Below, piece after piece: positions 54,531 through 62,677 of a DNA stretch of 64,000 nucleotides. The DNA comes from Flavobacteriales bacterium. GTDB lineage: Bacteria > Bacteroidota > Bacteroidia > Flavobacteriales_F > PHOS-HE28. A program made the position numbers and the translations under genes. The stretch spans positions 1 to 64,000 of the forward strand of contig JAHBUK010000005.1 in the NCBI GenBank assembly GCA_019638115.1. The letters run 5' to 3'. The notes under the pieces were generated by a model, which was given only the letters and a program-made list of their open reading frames with translations, was not told the DNA's origin and ran no database searches. Position 1 is the first letter of the stretch; every line of letters starts with the position of its first letter.

Positions 54531-55955
54531 ATGAAACTCCTTCGATCGCTCGCTCTGCTGCTCTTGTTCCTAATGCTCTGTGGCCTTCGTGCCCAGGACC
54601 TCAACCCGCAAACGCTGGAATTCCTGGTGAACCAGACCACCTCCGGTGAGCAGACCTATCCGCACGTGGCCAGCGATGGTGATGGTGGCTACGTGATCGC
54701 ATGGCGCAGTTGGAACCAAGGTGGAAGCGGTGGCAGCATTTGGCTGCGGCGCTACGGCGCGGACCACCAGCCATTGACGGAAGAGTTGCAAGTGGCCACC
54801 GGGTTGGGCAGCACCAACATCCCCTACGTACACTACTGGAAGGAAGGCCGCTACGTGATCCTCTGGACCACGGGGGTGGCGCCCGGCAGCAGCAGCATGC
54901 GTGTGCTGAATGCGGACAATTCGATGGAGGAGGTGTACGCGATCGGCCTTCCGCATGATCACGACATGCACATCCGGGGCGATGAAGTGGTGGCGGTCTA
55001 TCCGTCCAGCCAGCACATCCGAATCCGCAAGTGGGACCTGCTCACCAACGCATGGATGGGTGCGGCCGTGCAAGTCTCCGAAGTGCCCAACGCGAATTAC
55101 CAGCTTCCACAAGTGCGCTGGACCAGCACAGGAAGCATCGTGACCGTGTACCGCGGCGGAGCAACTACCCCGCACCACATCTACCGCAAGACCTTCAACA
55201 GTAATCTGCTTGCACAGGTACCCGAAGCCAGTGTGTACAGTGTGAGCGGCACGCTTGGTGTGATCAACGTATCCATCAACGCGCAGGACCAACTGCTCAT
55301 CTATGCACGTTCCGGCGTTAACGGAACAAGTGTGTTCGCTGGCCGTGTGTTGGATGCAGCGGGCGATCAATTGATGGCCAATGTGGGCAGTGCGAGTGCG
55401 CCCTATGCCTACTACCATACGGATTGCGAGTTGTACGACAACGGGGCGGTAGTGCTCACCAACAACTACAAGACCAGCTTGAACGATCCGCTGGACTACT
55501 GCGTGCGTGCCATCTACGGCCTGTTCCTCGGTGCACCCAACACGGGTTTCCAATTCGCCACCACAACCACCAGTGGCCCGCAGCGTTACCCGGCGGTGAC
55601 CAAGCTGCCCAACGCGGGATACCTCTTGGTCTGGAACGGCAACGGATTCCAGGGTGATAGCGATGGTGTGTACGCGCGAGCCTTCGCGGCATCGGACTTC
55701 CCCACGGCAATACCGGAGCGCGATGGCTTGGCCTTCGAGGCATACCCGAATCCCTTCCACGGGCAGCTCTTCGTTACCGTGGAGGCTGCAACGCCCCTGG
55801 AGGTGTTCGATGCCGCTGGTCGCATGGTGCATGGCGAACGCTTGATGCCCGGCACCTCCAGCCTGGAACTTCCAAGACTGCTTCCGGGGGCCTACGTGCT
55901 TCGCTGGTTTGCTGCCGATGGAACGCCGTTGGTCACTCGGGTGGTGAAGGAGTAA
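54531..55955 (+). CDS. T9SS type A sorting domain protein, pair member 1
   Basis: 474 residues from ATG 54531 (MKLLRSLALLLLFLMLCGLR, signal peptide). Mature part begins AQDLNPQTLEFLVNQTTSG EQTYPHVASDGDGGYVIAWR, a WD/propeller-like start found in large beta-propeller secreted proteins (YVIAWRSW, FVGRILD and similar strands recur). Tandem with the next gene, which is about 60-65% identical over its length (by eye) and nearly identical at its 3' end. C-terminal sorting domain: FEAYPNPFHGQLFVTVEAAT ... TRVVKE. Extracellular; function unknown. Confidence 0.87.
   Translation: MKLLRSLALLLLFLMLCGLRAQDLNPQTLEFLVNQTTSGEQTYPHVASDGDGGYVIAWRSWNQGGSGGSIWLRRYGADHQPLTEELQVATGLGSTNIPYVHYWKEGRYVILWTTGVAPGSSSMRVLNADNSMEEVYAIGLPHDHDMHIRGDEVVAVYPSSQHIRIRKWDLLTNAWMGAAVQVSEVPNANYQLPQVRWTSTGSIVTVYRGGATTPHHIYRKTFNSNLLAQVPEASVYSVSGTLGVINVSINAQDQLLIYARSGVNGTSVFAGRVLDAAGDQLMANVGSASAPYAYYHTDCELYDNGAVVLTNNYKTSLNDPLDYCVRAIYGLFLGAPNTGFQFATTTTSGPQRYPAVTKLPNAGYLLVWNGNGFQGDSDGVYARAFAASDFPTAIPERDGLAFEAYPNPFHGQLFVTVEAATPLEVFDAAGRMVHGERLMPGTSSLELPRLLPGAYVLRWFAADGTPLVTRVVKE
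55690..55955. repeat. 3' segment nearly identical to 57166-57431
   Basis: The last 266 nt of the first paralog match the last 266 nt of the second with few differences, far closer than the rest of the two genes. This fits gene conversion or strong constraint on the sorting domain. Confidence 0.75.
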
Positions 55956-56012
55956 GGCCCTTCACTTCCCGCCGATGTTCACCGATAACAAGTCATGACC
56001 AAGCTGCACACG

Positions 56013-57431
56013 ATGATCCGGACCATTGTGCTCTCCTGCCTGCTCTTGTCCTTCGGGACCCTACAGGCGCAGGACCTCAACCCAGTGACGCTGGAATTCC
56101 TGGTGAACCAGCATATCCCTGGGGAGCAGAGCTTGCCGCATGTGGCCAGTGATGAGGATGGGGGCTACGTCATTGCCTGGCGTAGCTGGGGCCAGGATGG
56201 AAGTTTCGGGAGCATCCGGGCACGACGCTACGGTGCCGACCACCAGCCGCTGACGGACGAGATCCTCATTACCACGGACCTGGGAAGTGCCAGTACCAAC
56301 CGCCCCTTCGTACACTACTGGAAGGAAGGCCGCTTTGTGATCAGATGGACCGTCAGTTCAGAGCCGGGCGGTTACCGTGTGCTCAACGCCGACAATACGC
56401 TGGAGGACGCCCAGGCGATCAGCATCGGAACGGACAATGATGTGGACATCCGGGGCGATGTGATGCTGACAGCCTACACCAGCAGCCAGCACATCCGCCT
56501 TCGCAAGTGGGACCTGTTGACCCAGGAATGGATGGGACCCTACGTGCAGGCCAGCGAAGTACCCAGCAACGACTACAAGTTCCCACAGGTGCGCTGGACC
56601 AGTACCGGGGGTGTCGTGGCCGTGTACAAGGGCGGTACACCTTCCCCCCACCGCATCTACCGCAAGCCCTTCAATGGCGACCTGCTCGCACAAACACCGG
56701 AGGACTTCATACACAGCACGAACGGCACCATGCAGGTCATCAACGTGTCCATCAATTCACAGGACCAATTGCTCGTTTATGCCCAGCTCTTCTCCAATGG
56801 TCTTGCTTCATTCGTTGGCCGGATCATGGATCCCCAAGGCAACATCCTGGTCCAAGGGTTCGGCAACATGACCGCCAACAATGCCACAGCCTTTACGGAG
56901 TGTGAGTTGTTCGACAACGGCAACGTGGTGCTCACCAATAATTTCCGTCCCACATCGGGTGATCCGCTGGACTACTGCGTGCGGGCCAACTACGCCTTGA
57001 ACCTGGGTTCGCCCAACACCGGCTTCCAGTTCGCCACTACCACCACCAGCGGCAACCAGCGCTACCCGTCAGTGGCGAAGCTGCCCAATGCGGGATACGT
57101 TGTGGCATGGGCCGGCAATGGCTTCCAAGGGGATGACAACGGCGTGTATGCGCGTGCCTTCGCCGCATCGGATTTCCCCACGGCGGCGCCCGAGCGCGAG
57201 GGACTGGCCTTCGAGGCATACCCGAACCCCTTCCACGGGCAGCTCTTCGTTACCGTGGATGCTGCAACGCCCTTGGAGGTGTTCGATGCCGCTGGTCGCG
57301 TGGTGCATGGCGAACGCTTGATGCCCGGCACCTCCAGCCTGGAACTTCCCGGACTGCTTCCGGGGGCCTACGTTCTCCGTTGGTTCGCTGCCGATGGAAC
57401 GCCGATCACACACAGGGTGGTGAAGGAGTAA
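56013..57431 (+). CDS. T9SS type A sorting domain protein, pair member 2
   Basis: 472 residues from ATG 56013 (MIRTIVLSCLLLSFGTLQAQ); ATG 55995, six codons earlier, also works. Mature start AQDLNPVTLEFLVNQHIPG, then the same propeller-like strands as member 1 (YVIAWRSWGQDG, FVHYWKEGRFVIRW, LDYCVRANYALNLG). Sorting domain FEAYPNPFHGQLFVTVDAAT ... THRVVKE. Starts 39-57 nt after its partner, so co-transcribed. The two probably bind related extracellular ligands; no enzyme motif seen. Confidence 0.87.
   Translation: MIRTIVLSCLLLSFGTLQAQDLNPVTLEFLVNQHIPGEQSLPHVASDEDGGYVIAWRSWGQDGSFGSIRARRYGADHQPLTDEILITTDLGSASTNRPFVHYWKEGRFVIRWTVSSEPGGYRVLNADNTLEDAQAISIGTDNDVDIRGDVMLTAYTSSQHIRLRKWDLLTQEWMGPYVQASEVPSNDYKFPQVRWTSTGGVVAVYKGGTPSPHRIYRKPFNGDLLAQTPEDFIHSTNGTMQVINVSINSQDQLLVYAQLFSNGLASFVGRIMDPQGNILVQGFGNMTANNATAFTECELFDNGNVVLTNNFRPTSGDPLDYCVRANYALNLGSPNTGFQFATTTTSGNQRYPSVAKLPNAGYVVAWAGNGFQGDDNGVYARAFAASDFPTAAPEREGLAFEAYPNPFHGQLFVTVDAATPLEVFDAAGRVVHGERLMPGTSSLELPGLLPGAYVLRWFAADGTPITHRVVKE
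57166..57431. repeat. 3' segment nearly identical to 55690-55955
   Basis: Partner of 55690-55955; covers the sorting domain and the residues just before it. Confidence 0.75.
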
Positions 57432-57499
57432 GGCCGTGGGGCGCATGGCGCACGAGCCAGTGATCGAACGTTCGAGGGCTTGGCGTGTACGTGTTCGGT

Positions 57500-58471
57500 A
57501 TGCGACCGCTATTGCTCTTGTTGCTCTTCCTGCCACTACTACTGGCTGCCCAACAGCCCGACCTCTCCGTCATCTTCGTAAGCGACCTTGACGGCAGCCC
57601 CATGCCCGGCGCTTACGCGAACCCGATCGCTGCACAGGCCTGGCTCAGCAAACCCAAGGCACCCGCATGGACCGTGGAGATGCACTTCACCGTAGGCGAC
57701 GACTATCCGTACTCACCGCACGAGATCGGAACGCACAAAATGTGGCCGCTGAATGCGGATACCGTGCGCGACGGTCGCCGTCGTCACCTGCGCTTCAACA
57801 TCATCGACTGTTGGTGCATTGATCAGTACCTGCTGGTGATCCAGGCCGGTGACACCATGCGTGTGGACATGCCGAACGATGTCAATACGCGTGGACACCT
57901 CGTTCACAACCGGGTGGCGCGAAGCGGGCTGGTGCCTTCGCCGGAAGTGATCAGGTTCAAGCCGGGGCACTTCCGCTTCGAGGCGCTTGCGCAGGACTCT
58001 CGCATGCACGAGGTGGAGCAGCGCATCGCCCGCACCTTGATGCACGGCGCAAAGAAGCGCGATGCCGCATTGACCCGAAAGGTCGAACAGGTCGGTGGGC
58101 CGACCGAAGCGATGCAGGTGCGCGACCGGCCCAGTGCCACGCGCGAAGTGAAGCTGGTGGAGTTGCGAGGTGATGTCGCTGTGCTGCGCTTCTGGGGCAA
58201 CGTGATGCTGACCGGCGCATGCGGCGGCATCATGCCCTTGATGGCCATGGAAGTGATGGGCAACAACGGTTGGGAAGAGCTGGTGCCCATGCCGGAAACA
58301 CAGCTGGATTGCGGTCCTTCCTCGGAGGAAGCGAACGGCCACGAGCTGAGCATTCCCCTGGTGGAGTGGATGCAAACCCATGGCCGTTCGGCCATGCCGG
58401 GTCGTTATCGACTGCGCTTCAAGTTCGCCGATGGCGCGCTGCGCTGGACGAAGGCCTTCACCTTGGAGTGA
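57500..58471 (+). CDS. Secreted protein of unknown function
   Basis: 323 residues from ATG 57500 (MRPLLLLLLFLPLLLAAQQP, signal peptide); GTG 57485 is a poorer choice. Two-part look: a beta-rich first half with Cys pairs (FNIIDCWCIDQYLLVIQAGD) and a charged second half with GNVMLTGACGGIMPLMAMEV and a closing MPGRYRLRFKFADGALRWTK. No sorting domain, no lipobox, no catalytic motif recognised. It begins 68 nt after the T9SS pair on the same strand and ends 1 nt before a convergent gene. Confidence 0.75.
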   Translation: MRPLLLLLLFLPLLLAAQQPDLSVIFVSDLDGSPMPGAYANPIAAQAWLSKPKAPAWTVEMHFTVGDDYPYSPHEIGTHKMWPLNADTVRDGRRRHLRFNIIDCWCIDQYLLVIQAGDTMRVDMPNDVNTRGHLVHNRVARSGLVPSPEVIRFKPGHFRFEALAQDSRMHEVEQRIARTLMHGAKKRDAALTRKVEQVGGPTEAMQVRDRPSATREVKLVELRGDVAVLRFWGNVMLTGACGGIMPLMAMEVMGNNGWEELVPMPETQLDCGPSSEEANGHELSIPLVEWMQTHGRSAMPGRYRLRFKFADGALRWTKAFTLE

Positions 58472-58472
58472 C

Positions 58473-59744
58473 TCATTCCAGACCGGCCACCACCTTCAGC
58501 GTACGATCCCCAGCGCGCAGTACGTACACGCCGGGCGTTGGCGTTGGCACGAAGATCCGGTCCGTGTTTGCGGTCTGGTTGAAGACCAGGCGCCCTTGTA
58601 CATCGTGCAACCACAGCGGTCCCAAGGGTGCGCCATCCGCGTTCCACACCTGCAGACCGCCAGTGATCGGCGCAGTGCGTAGAGGGGTGGGAGCGTGCTC
58701 GCTGATGCTCTGAGAGCCACTGATGCACGGTCCGTAGAAGGTGAATGGCAGAAGCACGGGCAGGGAGGCGGTCACAGGCATCATGGGTGTGGTCTGTCCG
58801 CCCTCGGCGAACACGTAGTAGAACAGGACGCCGGGGAAGTTCGGATCGGTCGGCGACACGTTCACGTGGTATTCGCCGGGAGGCAGGCACAACTCGGCAA
58901 ATGCTTCCTGGTTGTTCGGCCCAAGCGTGAGCTGTCCGTTCCCTACGAGGCCCACATCATCGAATACCACCCAGTTGAAGCTGGCGGTGACCAGTGCGCC
59001 GCTCACGTTCACCACCGTGGGGCGCAACTCGGTGCAAGGTGCAGGTGGGCAGAGTGTGAAGGTGCGCGACCAGGTGCAGGCGAGTTCGGAGGTGAAGTTG
59101 GTCCACAGTTCAAGGCTTCCGGTGAAGGGCACATCGGGCAGGGTGATACCGTCCTCGATACGCAGCACATGCCAGCTTTCGCCGGGGATGCCGAAGAAGT
59201 TCACCGTTTCCTTGGCCAGCGTATCGCCAACGTCATTGAACAGGATGAAACCGGGGTAGTTGAACAGCTCGCTGGAATTGTTCTGCACATGCACCACCAC
59301 GGCCGTATCGCTGAAGGCGGCCCATTGCACGGACACCACCTCCAGATCGTCGCAGGGGGATGAGGCACCGCTCACCGTGAAGGTGTGCTGCGGCTCCGGG
59401 GCGAAGTCGAGGATGCCGAAGCTGTTCTGCGTGAATGCGATGGTGTAGGTGCCCGCTGGCAGTTGGCCCAAGGTGATGGTGTGGGTGTAAGGGACCAGCA
59501 CCGTGATGCCGCCGTTGCTCGCCGCCACCACGGTTAGTGATACCTGTGTGCCGGTCACGGAGGCATCCGTGGAAACGATGTATCCGCCACCATCGCTCAG
59601 ATTGCCGATGAGTTGCAGGCTGATGTTGTCGTTGGTGGTCGGGTTGGCCGGTACCACCGCGATCTGGTCGATGTAGAAGAAAGTCTGTGCTTGTGTAAGG
59701 TTCAGCACTGAAGCGAGTACGGAGAAGAGTAAGGCACGTAACAT
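58473..59744 (-). CDS. Secreted beta-sandwich protein with degenerate sorting-type C-terminus
   Basis: 423 residues (MLRALLFSVLASVLNLTQAQ, signal peptide). Three or four Ig/beta-sandwich-like modules, including repeated Ser/Thr-rich strands (YTHTITLGQLPAGTYTIAFT; FTVSGASSPCDDLEVVSVQW). The C-terminus (GGLQVWNADGAPLGPLWLHD ... DRTLKVVAGLE) has the layout of a T9SS type A sorting domain but without the FPNP-type start, so I rate export by T9SS as likely, not certain. Convergent with the previous gene (1 nt apart). Confidence 0.8.
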   Translation of the reverse strand: MLRALLFSVLASVLNLTQAQTFFYIDQIAVVPANPTTNDNISLQLIGNLSDGGGYIVSTDASVTGTQVSLTVVAASNGGITVLVPYTHTITLGQLPAGTYTIAFTQNSFGILDFAPEPQHTFTVSGASSPCDDLEVVSVQWAAFSDTAVVVHVQNNSSELFNYPGFILFNDVGDTLAKETVNFFGIPGESWHVLRIEDGITLPDVPFTGSLELWTNFTSELACTWSRTFTLCPPAPCTELRPTVVNVSGALVTASFNWVVFDDVGLVGNGQLTLGPNNQEAFAELCLPPGEYHVNVSPTDPNFPGVLFYYVFAEGGQTTPMMPVTASLPVLLPFTFYGPCISGSQSISEHAPTPLRTAPITGGLQVWNADGAPLGPLWLHDVQGRLVFNQTANTDRIFVPTPTPGVYVLRAGDRTLKVVAGLE

Positions 59745-59811
59745 GTCAGGATGTTGTTGTTGCGGTCAAGACGTTGCGTTCAGTGCGTTCCGCTGCCTGT
59801 GCCTTGCAACT

Positions 59812-60105
59812 TCAGTATTCGGAGCGCATATGCAAGGGTCCTTTTCCTTCCAAGCGGTCCACCTGCCACGGGTCGCTCAGCCGGAAGCGCAGTGGCAGTC
59901 GCATGCGGCGCTCCAGTTGCACATCCAACTTGCAGAAGACCCCAAGCTCCTCATACCGCCAGACCGCAGGCAGGGTAGGTGTTTGCACCGCAGGCCGCAA
60001 CAAGCCAGGCGCAGGAAGCACGGCAGGCCGCGTACCGAGCTGGCTTTGCCCGCAGGCAGCGCACACGACCAAGCAGCAGGGGAGGAGCAGCCACCAGCGC
60101 ATCAT
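59812..60105 (-). CDS. Small secreted protein, conserved-looking
   Basis: 97 residues (MMRWWLLLPCCLVVCAACGQ); the signal ends in a lipobox-like VCAAC. The mature part closes with WRYEELGVFCKLDVQLERR and RLPLRFRLSDPWQVDRLEGK, a pattern I recall from short Bacteroidota proteins of unknown role. A TAACTTCA box lies just upstream (60109-60116, minus strand). It lies next to the low-complexity tract and 67 nt after the secreted protein gene start. Function unknown. Confidence 0.65.
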   Translation of the reverse strand: MMRWWLLLPCCLVVCAACGQSQLGTRPAVLPAPGLLRPAVQTPTLPAVWRYEELGVFCKLDVQLERRMRLPLRFRLSDPWQVDRLEGKGPLHMRSEY

Positions 60106-60406
60106 GCCGTGAAGTTACTCCGCACACGCCCAATGTCCGTAATGGAGGGGAAGGAGGGGAAGGAGGAGATGGGGGAGAAGGAGGGGAAGGAGGAGATGGA
60201 GGGGAAGGAGGGGAAGGAGGAGATGGAAGAGAAGGGGGAGATGGAGGAGATGGAAGAGAAGGGGGAGATGGAGGAGATGGAAGTGAAGGGGGAGATGGAG
60301 GGAAAGGAGGAGAAGGATGGGATGGAAGAGAAGGATGCGTTGGGTGATGGTGAGCCGACCTCCCTTACCTCCCTTACCTCCCTTACCTCCCTTACCTCCC
60401 TTACCC
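60106..60406. other. Non-coding gap filled by oligopurine/oligopyrimidine arrays
   Basis: 301 nt. Apart from the promoter-like box for the small gene, it consists of the purine array and the 9-mer pyrimidine array described separately. The long plus-strand frame across it is low-complexity and not a gene. Confidence 0.6.
60136..60405. repeat. Low-complexity purine tract followed by (CTCCCTTAC)x5
   Basis: 60136-60345 is nearly all A/G with T only in GATGG units. After a 13-nt non-repetitive loop come five copies of the 9-mer CTCCCTTAC (60359-60405). The arms are roughly complementary (AAGGAGG against CCTCCCTT), giving the same opposed-array layout as elements A-C. Confidence 0.75.
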
Positions 60407-60745
60407 TCAACCCAGCGCCAGCTTCACATCCGAATACCGGATCCCGAAGTGCGACTCGTTGTAAGAGCAGCGGCCGTTCCGGATCACCAGGATCTGGGGC
60501 GAAGCATGTTCCACCCCGTAGCGTTCGGCAATGATGTTGGAAAGCGCGCGGAATTGGAGCAAGTCCAAGTAATAGGCCGGGTGCGCCGCTGCATCCTCGG
60601 GTGTCCATGCGCGCTCCACGCGGGCCAGTGCGGCGCTGCTGATGCTACAGCGCGTGCTGTGCTTGAAGAGGAGGATCGGTGTGCCTGCCGAACGGCTGTC
60701 CACTTCGTTCAGCTGATCGATGCTTTCCAGGGCTATCCATTGCAT
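60407..60745 (-). CDS. ytxJ: YtxJ-type monothiol bacilliredoxin
   Basis: 112 residues from ATG 60745 (MQWIALESIDQLNEVDSRSA). Thioredoxin-fold protein that removes bacillithiol from proteins or acts in a bacillithiol redox couple (family role). The single active Cys33 is in FKHSTRCSIS, the TxCxxS-type site of this family; the rest (AYYLDLLQFRALSNIIAER, QILVIRNGRCSYNESH) matches the DUF2847 pattern. Cytoplasmic. The extra 20 codons upstream of 60745 are unlikely. It lies next to, and shares a 412-nt divergent gap with, the arylsulfotransferase-like gene. Confidence 0.85.
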   Translation of the reverse strand: MQWIALESIDQLNEVDSRSAGTPILLFKHSTRCSISSAALARVERAWTPEDAAAHPAYYLDLLQFRALSNIIAERYGVEHASPQILVIRNGRCSYNESHFGIRYSDVKLALG

Positions 60746-61157
60746 GGCGCAAAGGTGCTGCGCGGCGCTCACCCGGAACGTGCCGATCGTCACCTGCCCG
60801 GGCATTCGTTGCGAAAAGGTGAAGCGGGTAACCGTCGATGAAAGCAGCTTTTCGGACGCCGGACAGGGCTTCTTTGCAAGACGAAAAAATGATCAAACCA
60901 AGCGTTGGTGTAAGCGTCAAAGGCGTGTTAACGTTGCATCACCGCCGCATGAACGGAATGCAAGCCCAGCGTTAACTCCCAACGCCGACGGCCAACCAAC
61001 TTCTCAACCCTCTACGGCCCAACCCTCAACGGCCAACCAACTTCTCAACCTCAACGGCCCAACGCCCAACGGCCAACCAACTTCTCAACCTCAACGGTTT
61101 CAACCCTCAACGGCCAACCCTCAACGGCCTCCCAACTCCCTCAACCCAATCCCCAAC
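60746..61157. other. Divergent gap with tandem-repeat leader
   Basis: 412 nt. The half near ytxJ carries a CACCTTTG-type box; the half near 61158 is built of the C/A-rich repeats listed separately, which would form the leader of the arylsulfotransferase mRNA. No gene. Confidence 0.5.
60988..61090 (+). repeat. Tandem C/A-rich repeat leader (element D)
   Basis: Three copies of the 22-mer ACGGCCAACCAACTTCTCAA+CC at 60988, 61029 and 61069 (about 40 nt apart), plus shorter AACGGCC/CTCAACGG words out to 61150. They sit immediately before the start codon of the arylsulfotransferase gene. The arrangement is direct, not inverted. Confidence 0.8.
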
Positions 61158-62669
61158 ATGTTCCTCCCTTCCGCTGTCCGTGGCCAGTTCGCGGCCCTTG
61201 GTATGCTCGTGCTGCTGCCCGCTGCCCAGGCCCAGTTCGATGGTTATGCGCTTTACAACCTGATGAACCAGACCACCGCGCGACTGGTGAACGCGCAAGG
61301 CCAGTTCGATCATACCTGGAGCTGCCCCACCACCTACAGCTATGCCATGGCGCTGAAGCCCAACGGCAACATCGTACGCACCGCAGTGAACAGCGGGAAC
61401 CAGATCAATACCGCAGCGGTGAGCGGCAAGGTGCAGGAGCTCAACCCCCAGGGCCAGGTGGTGTGGGAGTTCGTCTATTCCTCTGCGGACTATGTGACGC
61501 ACCACGACATGTGCCTGATGCCCAACGGCAACGTGCTGCTGCTGGCGTATGTGCGCCGTACCGTGGCGCAGTTGCAGGCCATGGGCTACACAGGCACGTC
61601 AGCCAAATACCCAGGCCGCATCATCGAGATACAACCCACCGGCAGCACTGCCCAGGTGGTGTGGGAGTGGAACATCGAGGATCGCTTCATCCAATTCGTG
61701 GATGCCAACAAGCCCAACTACATGCCCATCGCGGAGAACCCGCACCGGCTCAACATCAACGTGGCCGTTTCCACCGGTGGTGGCCCCAGTGGCATCGACT
61801 GGTTCCATGAGAACGGCATCGACTACAACCCCGAACTGGACCAGATCGCCTTCAGTGCACGCTACCTCAGCGAGATCTTCATCATCGACCACAGCACCAC
61901 CACGGCCGAAGCAGCAGGCCACACCGGTGGCAACAGCGGGCGCGGCGGCGACTTCCTCTTCCGCTGGGGCAAGCCTGCCAACTATGGGGTGCCCGGCACG
62001 CAACGCATTCCCGCCGCCGTACACGATGTGCGCTGGATCAAGCCCGGCCGCCCGGGTGAAGGCTCGCTGATGTTCGTGAACAATGCCGGGGCAGGCACCA
62101 ACAGCACCACCATCGATGTGATAACGCCCGATCGCGATGGCTACACCTATCCCTGGACGCCCGGTACCGTGTGGGGCCCCGCCAACTACGAGTGGCGCCA
62201 CAACTGCGTGGTAAGCTCCAGCGGCCAGAGTGCCGCCGACCGCATGCCCAACGGCAACACATTCGTGGCCATCTCCGGCGGGTACATGTACGAGGTGAAC
62301 GCCGCCAACCAAGTGATCTGGCAGTTCAATGCCGGTCCGCAGAAAGCCTTCCGCTACACCTGCGACGACCCCGGCATCATCGCGCTGTTCGGTGAGCAGA
62401 TCTGCGGCCTTACCACGGGCCTTGCCGAAACGGACCGCGATGCCTTCGCGCTCTATCCCAACCCCACCAATGGCGCCATGAATCTCAGCGGCATCGATGT
62501 GGGCCTGATCACCGCATTCGTGGTGTACGATGCCATGGGCCGCGAGCTGAAGCGCACCGTACCCGGCTGGACCGTGGACATCGGTGACCTGCCGGATGGC
62601 GTGTACAACGTGGCCATTGAGCAGCGCGACGGCCAGCGCATCGTGCGCAGGGTGGTGGTGCAGCACTGA
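61158..62669 (+). CDS. Arylsulfotransferase (ASST)-like protein with T9SS type A sorting domain
   Basis: 503 residues from ATG 61158 (MFLPSAVRGQFAALGMLVLL, signal peptide); the 146 codons upstream are the repeat leader. Body is a beta-propeller of the arylsulfate sulfotransferase type: YAMALKPNGNIVRTAV, THHDMCLMPNGNVLLLAY, GRIIEIQPTG, VVWEWNIEDRF, GIDWFHENGIDYNPELDQIA. Conserved His of DWFHENGIDY and HHD is present, but whether it transfers sulfate is unproven. Sorting domain FALYPNPTNGAMNLSG ... IVRRVVVQH. Extracellular or surface-bound. A 9-nt gap separates it from the CotH gene. Confidence 0.85.
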   Translation: MFLPSAVRGQFAALGMLVLLPAAQAQFDGYALYNLMNQTTARLVNAQGQFDHTWSCPTTYSYAMALKPNGNIVRTAVNSGNQINTAAVSGKVQELNPQGQVVWEFVYSSADYVTHHDMCLMPNGNVLLLAYVRRTVAQLQAMGYTGTSAKYPGRIIEIQPTGSTAQVVWEWNIEDRFIQFVDANKPNYMPIAENPHRLNINVAVSTGGGPSGIDWFHENGIDYNPELDQIAFSARYLSEIFIIDHSTTTAEAAGHTGGNSGRGGDFLFRWGKPANYGVPGTQRIPAAVHDVRWIKPGRPGEGSLMFVNNAGAGTNSTTIDVITPDRDGYTYPWTPGTVWGPANYEWRHNCVVSSSGQSAADRMPNGNTFVAISGGYMYEVNAANQVIWQFNAGPQKAFRYTCDDPGIIALFGEQICGLTTGLAETDRDAFALYPNPTNGAMNLSGIDVGLITAFVVYDAMGRELKRTVPGWTVDIGDLPDGVYNVAIEQRDGQRIVRRVVVQH

Positions 62670-62677
62670 GGCTGAAC

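Noticed and set aside
59743-60534. Long plus-strand frame rich in Glu, Lys, Gly, Met
   Set aside because: It runs through the purine and 9-mer arrays, has no homology-like segments and overlaps two better genes on the other strand.
60976-61160. CRISPR array
   Set aside because: Repeats are direct and about 22 nt, but the spacers share words with the repeats and no cas genes are near.
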